Shown here: in pieces, positions 58,669-64,000 of the stretch | Layout: the number at the start of each line of letters is the position of its first letter | How positions within the stretch are numbered: the first letter of the stretch is position 1 | DNA from: CANKHA01 sp963731585 | GTDB lineage: Bacteria > Pseudomonadota > Alphaproteobacteria > Rhizobiales > Xanthobacteraceae | Assembly (NCBI GenBank): GCA_963731585.1 | Contig: CAVSWC010000012.1 | Coordinates: forward strand, 124,001 to 188,000 | Length of the DNA: 64,000 bases | Direction of reading: 5' to 3' | Translations under genes and position numbers: made by a program | The notes under the pieces: generated by a model | What the model saw: the letters and a program-made list of their open reading frames with translations, nothing else | Database searches by the model: none | Told to the model about the DNA's origin: nothing

Positions 58669-60174
58669 CTAGTTTTCCATCGCCGCGTGCGTTCCAGCCA
58701 AACGTCCGAAAACCGCATTGCGCGTCTGACCGGTAAAGGACGGATAGTTGTGAAAGAACAGCCCGAGAATATCTCCCGAGGCATACAAGCCCTTTATCGG
58801 CTCGTGCATCGCATTCAGCACCTGCGCTTTGGGATTCACCTTGAGGCCGCCGAAAGTGAAGGTGATGCCGCAGGTGACCGGATACGCACGATAAGGCGGC
58901 GCATTAATCGGTACCGCCCAATTCGATTTTGGAATGGCCAGGCCGTTCGTCTTCTTCCCGTCAGGCCGCGTCGGATCGAAAGCAATATCGTTGGGACAAG
59001 CGGCGTTAAATTCATCAATCGTGTGCATCAGCACTTCCGGCGCCAGCCCGATTTTGCGCGCCAGCTCGGAAATGTCGGCTGCCTCTTCGAACGTTGCCGC
59101 GTGGTGCGGATAGCGATGCTGCCGGATGCCGGTCTGATCGTAGATCTGCCACGCCTGCGCGCCCGGCTGCGCCAGCACTGCCCGCCCGGTTTTGGCATAG
59201 GTATATGAGTGCTGGGCCTCGCCTTCGTCAAAGAAGCGCAGCCCGAGCGAATTGACGGTGATGCCGAAAGGATAATCGTATCGGCTTTGCGTGTTGCCGC
59301 GCCCATCCGCGTGTTGGGGTGTTTCGAAGTCGGGCGCCTGCGCGTCGATCGGCGACATGTGACCGCTCTGCCAGTGACCGCCGGTCGATGCGCCGAGCGC
59401 AATAAGCTGGGTCAAGACTTCGCCGGTGTCGTGCTTGGAGCCCCTCACCTTGACCATGTCGGCGTTGCCGGAAAGATAACGCGCCCGCATCTCCGCGCTG
59501 GCCTGGAAACCGCCGGCGCAGGCGATGATCGCGCGGGCGCGGATGTCGTATTCGGCCTGCGCGCCGCATACGCGCACACCCTCGATACGATGCATGTTGC
59601 CGTGGAATGCGCTCACCGGCGACGAGAAACGGATTTCGATACCCATCCCCTCCGCAATCCGGCGCCATTGCTCCAACTGGCCGATGCCTCCGCCTGCCAC
59701 ATGAATGGCGATCCCGCGCTCGAAATACCGCTTGTTGCCGACCTTGGCATGCTCCTTAAGCAGCTCCCATCGGATGCCGATTTGCTGCATCCAGTGCACC
59801 GCGGCGTTCGATTCGTTCACCAGGGTTTGCGCCAACACCGGGTCCATACGTCCCTGCGTCATGCGCTTTAGATCGGAGGCGAAGTCCTCTTTTGCATAGG
59901 GAGAAATCTGCAGGCTTTTGAAATATTCTGCATCGACGTCCGGAACGAACCCGCGAATCTCGTCGATGCCCGCGTGCCAGAAGCGAAAGCCGGTCCCGGA
60001 AAAGCGGGCATTGCCGCCATATTCGGATTCCGGCGCCTTTTCGAGCATGACGACCCGCTCGGCGCCGCCCTCCCTTGCGGCAATCGCCGCTTCGAACGCT
60101 GCGCTTCCCCCGCCAATAACGATAACGTCGTATGTCTCCACCTTTATCTCCGTCGTTTCTATTTCTGTGAGCAC
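58669..60174 (-). CDS. FAD-dependent oxidoreductase of the fumarate reductase/TcuA family
   Basis: The 501-residue product has an N-terminal FAD fold (DVIVIGGGSAAFEAAIAARE), the family sequence KAPESEYGGNARFSGTGFRF, and a C-terminal flavin segment LYASGDILGLFFHNYPSFTG. It most resembles tricarballylate dehydrogenase (TcuA) and other soluble flavoprotein dehydrogenases of the succinate/fumarate family, which oxidise or reduce carboxylic acids. It follows a 36-codon VOC-like remnant. The following PrpD-family gene is divergent. Confidence 0.8.
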   Translation of the reverse strand: MLTEIETTEIKVETYDVIVIGGGSAAFEAAIAAREGGAERVVMLEKAPESEYGGNARFSGTGFRFWHAGIDEIRGFVPDVDAEYFKSLQISPYAKEDFASDLKRMTQGRMDPVLAQTLVNESNAAVHWMQQIGIRWELLKEHAKVGNKRYFERGIAIHVAGGGIGQLEQWRRIAEGMGIEIRFSSPVSAFHGNMHRIEGVRVCGAQAEYDIRARAIIACAGGFQASAEMRARYLSGNADMVKVRGSKHDTGEVLTQLIALGASTGGHWQSGHMSPIDAQAPDFETPQHADGRGNTQSRYDYPFGITVNSLGLRFFDEGEAQHSYTYAKTGRAVLAQPGAQAWQIYDQTGIRQHRYPHHAATFEEAADISELARKIGLAPEVLMHTIDEFNAACPNDIAFDPTRPDGKKTNGLAIPKSNWAVPINAPPYRAYPVTCGITFTFGGLKVNPKAQVLNAMHEPIKGLYASGDILGLFFHNYPSFTGQTRNAVFGRLAGTHAAMEN

Positions 60175-60269
60175 GTGGTGCGATCCGCGCGGGTTTCGGC
60201 CTTTTTGTACCCGTGCGCGGAAACGTCGAGCAGATTTCCATCCGGGTCCATCGCGCGGGATCGGTTCAT
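60159..60269 (-). CDS. Tiny protein resembling the C-terminal end of a VOC-family protein
   Basis: A 36-codon frame MNRSRAMDPDGNLLDVSAHG then YKKAETRADRTTCSQK, with a good GGAAGGA site seven bases before its ATG. DPDGNLLDVSAHGYK is the typical C-terminal metal-site region of VOC proteins, although only the last strand and helix remain. It overlaps the start of the FAD gene by 16 bases. It may be a truncated pseudogene or a short leader that is translated into the FAD gene. Confidence 0.4.
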   Translation of the reverse strand: MNRSRAMDPDGNLLDVSAHGYKKAETRADRTTCSQK

Positions 60270-60471
60270 TATTCCTTCCGCTTTATTAAATTTTCTGAGT
60301 TGACAACTATAGAAGGAACCAGCGGCGGCCGAAAGTCGGCAATGACGATTAGCCTGATGTTCACATCCCAACGTTCGCTTGTGCTTACTGCTAAATCGTC
60401 GTGTACTAAAAGCTTGGAACGGGCGCCATCCGCGCACACACTAATGACGCCGCCCATCGGGAGGAACGCGG

Positions 60472-61884
60472 GTGATTCAGCCGCTGCAGGAGATTAGCGC
60501 CACCACGGCCCGGCTGAGTGCTTACATTTCCGGCGCATTGGCTCATCCGCTTCCGCAGGCCGTGATCGAAAAGGGACGCCAGCACGTCCTCGATACCGTC
60601 GCCGCGATGATTTCGGGCACCCTTCTTCGTCCCGGGCAGATGGCGATTGCCTACGCCGCGAAACTCGGAGGCGCGCGCCAGGCATCCATCGTCGGAACGC
60701 GGCTCCTCACCTCTCATGTGAACGCCGCGCTTGCGAACGGAATGCTGGCGCATGCCGACGAAACCGACGATTCCCATGCGCCGTCGCGCACGCATCCCGG
60801 CTGTTCGGTCATTCCGTCCGCGTTGGCCGTCGCCGAAAGCGTTCATGCCACCGGCGAGCATCTGCTCAAGGCGGTCGTTCTCGGTTACGACATCGCCGCG
60901 CGCATGAACTTTGCACTTGGCCCGGAGGAATTCGCCGGCACCTCCCGCAGCACGCATAGCTTCGGAGGCACTTTCGGGGCCGGCGCCGCCGCGGGCGCGC
61001 TGCTGCGACTCGATGAGCTACAGACGCGACACCTGCTCTCGTTCTGCGCGCAGCAGGCATCCGGCATCGGCTGCAGCGTGCGCGACTCCGAGCATATCGA
61101 GAAGGCCTTCGACTTCGGCGGGATGCCGGCACGCAATGGCGCGACGGCCGCGACCATGGCTGCCGCGGGCTTCACCGGCGTGGACGATGTTTTCAGCGGG
61201 GAACGGAATTTTTTCGAAGCCTACGGGCCCGCCGGTGCCCACCCGGAGCGCCTGTGCGAAGCGCTCGGACAGCGCTTCGAGATCATGGACACCAACATAA
61301 AGAAATGGTCGGTCGGCTCACCCGCCCAGTCCGCACTCGATGCGATGACCGCATTGATGCAGGAAGAACGGATCGGGCCCGGCGATATCGACTCCATTCA
61401 GGTTCATTTGCCGACGCGCTCGGCCCGAACCGTTGACAACGCCCCGATGCCGGACGTCAACGTCCAGCATCTGCTGGCCATGCTCCTGATCGATGGACAG
61501 CTCTCTTTCCACACGATCCATGATCTGGAACGGATGCAGGCTCCCGAAATTCTGGCGTTGCGGCGGCGCATTACGATAATTGCTAGCGAAGAACTGATGC
61601 ATGCGAGGCCGCGGCGGCAGGCTATCGTGGACGCGAAGACGCGCGACGGCCGCAGTCTCTCCCGGCGGACGCTCGCCGTTCGCGGTTCTGCCGATAATCC
61701 GATGGACCAGGCCGAGGTCGAGGCCAAGGCCCTCGATCTTATCGGCAGCGTGCTTGGAATGCGCCGTGCGCGCGCGATTGTCCGCGCGGTGGCGCAGCTT
61801 GAAACTATTCCCGATGTCACCGCACTGCGCCGCTTGTGGCGACCTCCGGCAAAATCGCGTGCCGCTCAAGGAACCGCCGGATGA
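60472..61884 (+). CDS. MmgE/PrpD family protein
   Basis: The 470-residue product begins with a GTG (MIQPLQEISATTARLSAYIS) and has the family sequence HVNAALANGMLAHADETDDS, SFGGTFGAGAAAGALLRLDE, and YGPAGAHPERLCEALGQRFE. PrpD is 2-methylcitrate dehydratase; the MmgE/PrpD family also contains other dehydratases, cis-aconitate decarboxylase-like and isomerase-like enzymes, so only the family is safe. The stop overlaps the next gene start (ATGA). Confidence 0.85.
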   Translation: MIQPLQEISATTARLSAYISGALAHPLPQAVIEKGRQHVLDTVAAMISGTLLRPGQMAIAYAAKLGGARQASIVGTRLLTSHVNAALANGMLAHADETDDSHAPSRTHPGCSVIPSALAVAESVHATGEHLLKAVVLGYDIAARMNFALGPEEFAGTSRSTHSFGGTFGAGAAAGALLRLDELQTRHLLSFCAQQASGIGCSVRDSEHIEKAFDFGGMPARNGATAATMAAAGFTGVDDVFSGERNFFEAYGPAGAHPERLCEALGQRFEIMDTNIKKWSVGSPAQSALDAMTALMQEERIGPGDIDSIQVHLPTRSARTVDNAPMPDVNVQHLLAMLLIDGQLSFHTIHDLERMQAPEILALRRRITIIASEELMHARPRRQAIVDAKTRDGRSLSRRTLAVRGSADNPMDQAEVEAKALDLIGSVLGMRRARAIVRAVAQLETIPDVTALRRLWRPPAKSRAAQGTAG

Positions 61885-62954
61885 CCCTGTTGCTCTCGAA
61901 CGACGATGTTGATCAGGCTCTCAGCATGCCCGATTGTCTGGAAGCCATGGAGATCGCCTATCGCGATCTCGGCGAGATGCGGGGCGCAAATGGCCTTCGC
62001 TCGGAAGTCCTTACGCCAACCACGCGGGATGATGCGCTCCACTCCTTGCTGACGATGAGCGGCGTGGTGCCGCGCTTCGGGGTCGGCGCGGTGCGTATCA
62101 ATTCCGATATTCTCACCTGGCCGAACTCGCCCGGCGGGCTGCGGCGCGTCAAGGTGCCGGCGGCTCCGAACGATCGCTATGTCGGCCTGGTGCTGCTGTT
62201 CAGCACGAAAACAGGGGAGCCGCTCGCGATTTATCCCGACGGCATCGTCCAGCGCATGCGCGTCGGGGCGTGTTGCGGATTGGGGGCGAAGTATCTCGCG
62301 CGCGCCGACGCCAGCGAGGTTGCCATTCTCGGCACCGGCTGGCAGGCCGGCGGTCAGGCGATGGCGATCTGCGCGGTTCGAAAGGTCAGGCGGATCCGGT
62401 GTTTCAGCCCGACCCGCGAACGGCGCGAGACATTCGCCCGCGAGATGAGCGCCAAGCTCGGCGTCGAGGTCGTTCCGGCCGCGGCGGCACGCGACGCGGT
62501 CGCGGGCGCCGACGCTGTCATGTGCGCGACCAACAGCATGGAACCGATATTTTCCGCGGAATGGCTGGAGCCCGGCATGCATGTCAGCAGCCTGAAGCGT
62601 CTTGAGCTCGACGCGAGCGTGGTTGCGGGTGCCGACGTGACTTTCATCCACATGCGCGATGCTGGTTCGAAAACCATCCGCTCCGCCGGCGCGGAGCTTT
62701 CGAGCGACACGGAGGAAAAGAAGGCCGCGTTGAGCGGCAAGATCGGGCGCGACAGCTTGCCCGAGTTGACCGACCTTCTGCTCAAGCGGAAGCCGGGACG
62801 TCGTTCCGACCGTGATGTGACGCTTTTCCTCAACTATACCGGCGTAGGATATCAATTCGCCGCCACCGGCCATGTGATCTATACTCGGGCGCGCGAGCGC
62901 GGGCTCGGGCGCGAGATCGACACCGACTTGCTGACAAGTGCGTTGCCGTCCTAG
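61881..62954 (+). CDS. Ornithine cyclodeaminase/mu-crystallin family protein
   Basis: An intact 357-residue copy: MTLLLSNDDVDQALSMPDCL, YPDGIVQRMRVGACCGLGAK, EVAILGTGWQAGGQAMAICA (NAD-binding) and WLEPGMHVSSLKRLELDASV. It overlaps PrpD by four bases and is followed by a Bug receptor gene 68 bases later. The same OCD-Bug order occurs at 53974-56197. Relatives reduce imino acids or dehydrogenate amino acids; specificity unknown. Confidence 0.88.
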   Translation: MTLLLSNDDVDQALSMPDCLEAMEIAYRDLGEMRGANGLRSEVLTPTTRDDALHSLLTMSGVVPRFGVGAVRINSDILTWPNSPGGLRRVKVPAAPNDRYVGLVLLFSTKTGEPLAIYPDGIVQRMRVGACCGLGAKYLARADASEVAILGTGWQAGGQAMAICAVRKVRRIRCFSPTRERRETFAREMSAKLGVEVVPAAAARDAVAGADAVMCATNSMEPIFSAEWLEPGMHVSSLKRLELDASVVAGADVTFIHMRDAGSKTIRSAGAELSSDTEEKKAALSGKIGRDSLPELTDLLLKRKPGRRSDRDVTLFLNYTGVGYQFAATGHVIYTRARERGLGREIDTDLLTSALPS

Positions 62955-62966
62955 ATGAAATGAATG

Positions 62967-62999
62967 CCTCCGGCGCCTGCTCCTTGGGGCAGGTGGAGG
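62967..62999 (+). other. Intercistronic stem-loop between OCD-family and Bug genes
   Basis: Nested arms CCTCC/GGAGG (outer) and CCTGCTCC/GGGGCAGG (inner) form a compact hairpin in the 68-base gap. No U-run follows, so it is more likely an mRNA processing or stability element than a terminator. Confidence 0.5.
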
Positions 63000-63022
63000 A
63001 AATAGACCGCGGGGAGGAAATC

Positions 63023-64000
63023 ATGCGTCTTGAAATGAAAGGTGCGTCCCGGAGCCTCTGCGTCCTGGCCTGGCTTGCGGCGCTTTCCATTGGTCCCGCT
63101 GCCGCTGCGGATGACTTCTACAAGGGCAAGACCGTCGCGTTCATCATCGGGTCAGCTCCCGGCGGCGGCTACGACCTGTATAGCCGTTTGGTCGCCGGTC
63201 ATATCGGGCGCCACCTTGCAGGCCAGCCGTCGGTCATACCGCAGAACATGCCCGGCGCAGCCAGCATCAAGGCCTCGTTCTATCTCTACAATTCCGCACC
63301 AAAGGACGGCACCGCGATCGGCATGGTCGATGAGGCCATTTATCTCAATCAGATTCTGGACCCGCAGGAGGCGAAAACCGATGCCACCAAGTTCAATTGG
63401 ATCGGACGCATTCTCCCAAACAGCGCCGTGCTGTTCGCCCGCAGCGACGCTCAGGTGCAGAAGATCGATGATGTCTACACCAAGGAACTAATTGTTTCCG
63501 CGTCGGGGGCGGCATCCAAATTGAACTGGACCGTCCTGAAAAACCTGCTTGGCGTAAAGTTCACGATCCTGTCCGGTTACCAGGGAAGTAACGACAGCAT
63601 GCTGGCCATGCTGCGCGGCGAGGTGGATGGTCTCAGTCAGCCGTGGTCGATCCTGAAGATCAACGGAGCTGACCTGCTCCGGGACAAGAAGATCAATCTC
63701 CTGCTCCAGACGGGAGCCGAAAAGGACGCGGACCTTCCGCAAGTTCCCCGCATGATCGATCTGGCGCGAAACGATGAGGAGCGAAAGCTTCTTGAGCTGT
63801 TTGCGTCGCCGTCATTGATCGGACGTTCCGTCCTCGCACCTCCGGGCTTGCCGCCGGAGCGCGTTGCTGAACTGCGGCGTGCGTTCACGGCGATGATGCA
63901 GGATCCGGCATTCCTTGCCGACGTCAAGAAGGCCAAGCTGGACCTCAATCCGATGTCGGGCGAAGAACTCCAGGCGGCCATCGGCAAGATGGGCGATGTC
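63023..64000 (+). CDS. Tripartite tricarboxylate transporter receptor (Bug/TctC), C-terminus beyond window
   Basis: The 326 visible codons begin after a GGGGAGGA site: MRLEMKGASRSLCVLAWLAA with a signal peptide ending about residue 28, then FYKGKTVAFIIGSAPGGGYD and VIPQNMPGAASIKASFYLYN, the GGGYD/QNMPGA subfamily of Bug receptors. The open frame reaches the window edge in GKMGDV, close to the usual C-terminus. It is the third gene of a PrpD-OCD-Bug unit. Confidence 0.9.
   Translation, partial: MRLEMKGASRSLCVLAWLAALSIGPAAAADDFYKGKTVAFIIGSAPGGGYDLYSRLVAGHIGRHLAGQPSVIPQNMPGAASIKASFYLYNSAPKDGTAIGMVDEAIYLNQILDPQEAKTDATKFNWIGRILPNSAVLFARSDAQVQKIDDVYTKELIVSASGAASKLNWTVLKNLLGVKFTILSGYQGSNDSMLAMLRGEVDGLSQPWSILKINGADLLRDKKINLLLQTGAEKDADLPQVPRMIDLARNDEERKLLELFASPSLIGRSVLAPPGLPPERVAELRRAFTAMMQDPAFLADVKKAKLDLNPMSGEELQAAIGKMGDV

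Noticed and set aside
61866..62873. 335-codon open frame on the minus strand
   Set aside because: Antisense to the intact OCD-family gene.

Overview
The window looks like chromosomal DNA of a high-GC alphaproteobacterium of the Hyphomicrobiales (Bradyrhizobium/Xanthobacteraceae type). Supporting signs are a CckA-type kinase beside fliO and dksA, a cysteine-poor DksA, a urt-ure urea locus, many tripartite-tricarboxylate (Bug/TctC) receptors, and palindromic intergenic repeats of the kind I remember from Bradyrhizobium-like genomes. Gene density is high. I see no rRNA, tRNA or CRISPR array, and no dedicated DNA-binding regulator gene apart from DksA.

Layout. 0-12.3 kb is housekeeping or envelope: CckA-type kinase (partial), fliO, dksA, msrB, a FAD amine-oxidase-like gene, sixA, a crescentin-like coiled-coil gene, two tandem MFS exporters, two small membrane proteins and a DUF892 ferritin-like gene. 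12.4-21.2 kb holds Bug receptors, a repeat-rich gap with a structured element (13.6-14.2 kb), a secreted SGNH hydrolase, two divergent Asp/Glu-racemase-family genes and a secreted FG-GAP protein. 21.4-29.2 kb is a phthalate-like aromatic cluster: GlcG-like protein, Pht5-like protein, LigB-type dioxygenase, ABC binding protein, VOC protein, Rieske oxygenase and ABC permease. 29.2-40.3 kb is a complete urea locus on the minus strand, urtABCDE-ureDABCEFG, preceded by a very good sigma-54 promoter. 40.4-45.7 kb has an IS5 remnant, TauE/SafE, an alpha/beta hydrolase, an agmatinase-family gene and a class II aldolase. 45.9-51.3 kb is a TRAP transporter plus 2-hydroxyacid dehydrogenase plus LigBA extradiol dioxygenase operon, with three 22-bp-spaced repeats in front of it. 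51.4-52.7 kb is an ABC ATPase behind the stub of a deleted permease. 53-64 kb holds Bug/ornithine-cyclodeaminase-family pairs, a subtilase, a fumarate-reductase-like flavoprotein and an MmgE/PrpD gene.

Functionally the window is dominated by scavenging: high-affinity urea uptake and hydrolysis under probable nitrogen control, and uptake plus ring-oxidation or ring-cleavage of aromatic or carboxylic acids.

About twenty conserved genes carry single-base frameshifts in this sequence, mostly +1. At least seven +1 sites become a perfect GANTC (CcrM methylation) motif when the extra base is removed. I therefore treat most of these genes as intact genes with sequence errors, and give coordinates for the whole gene.
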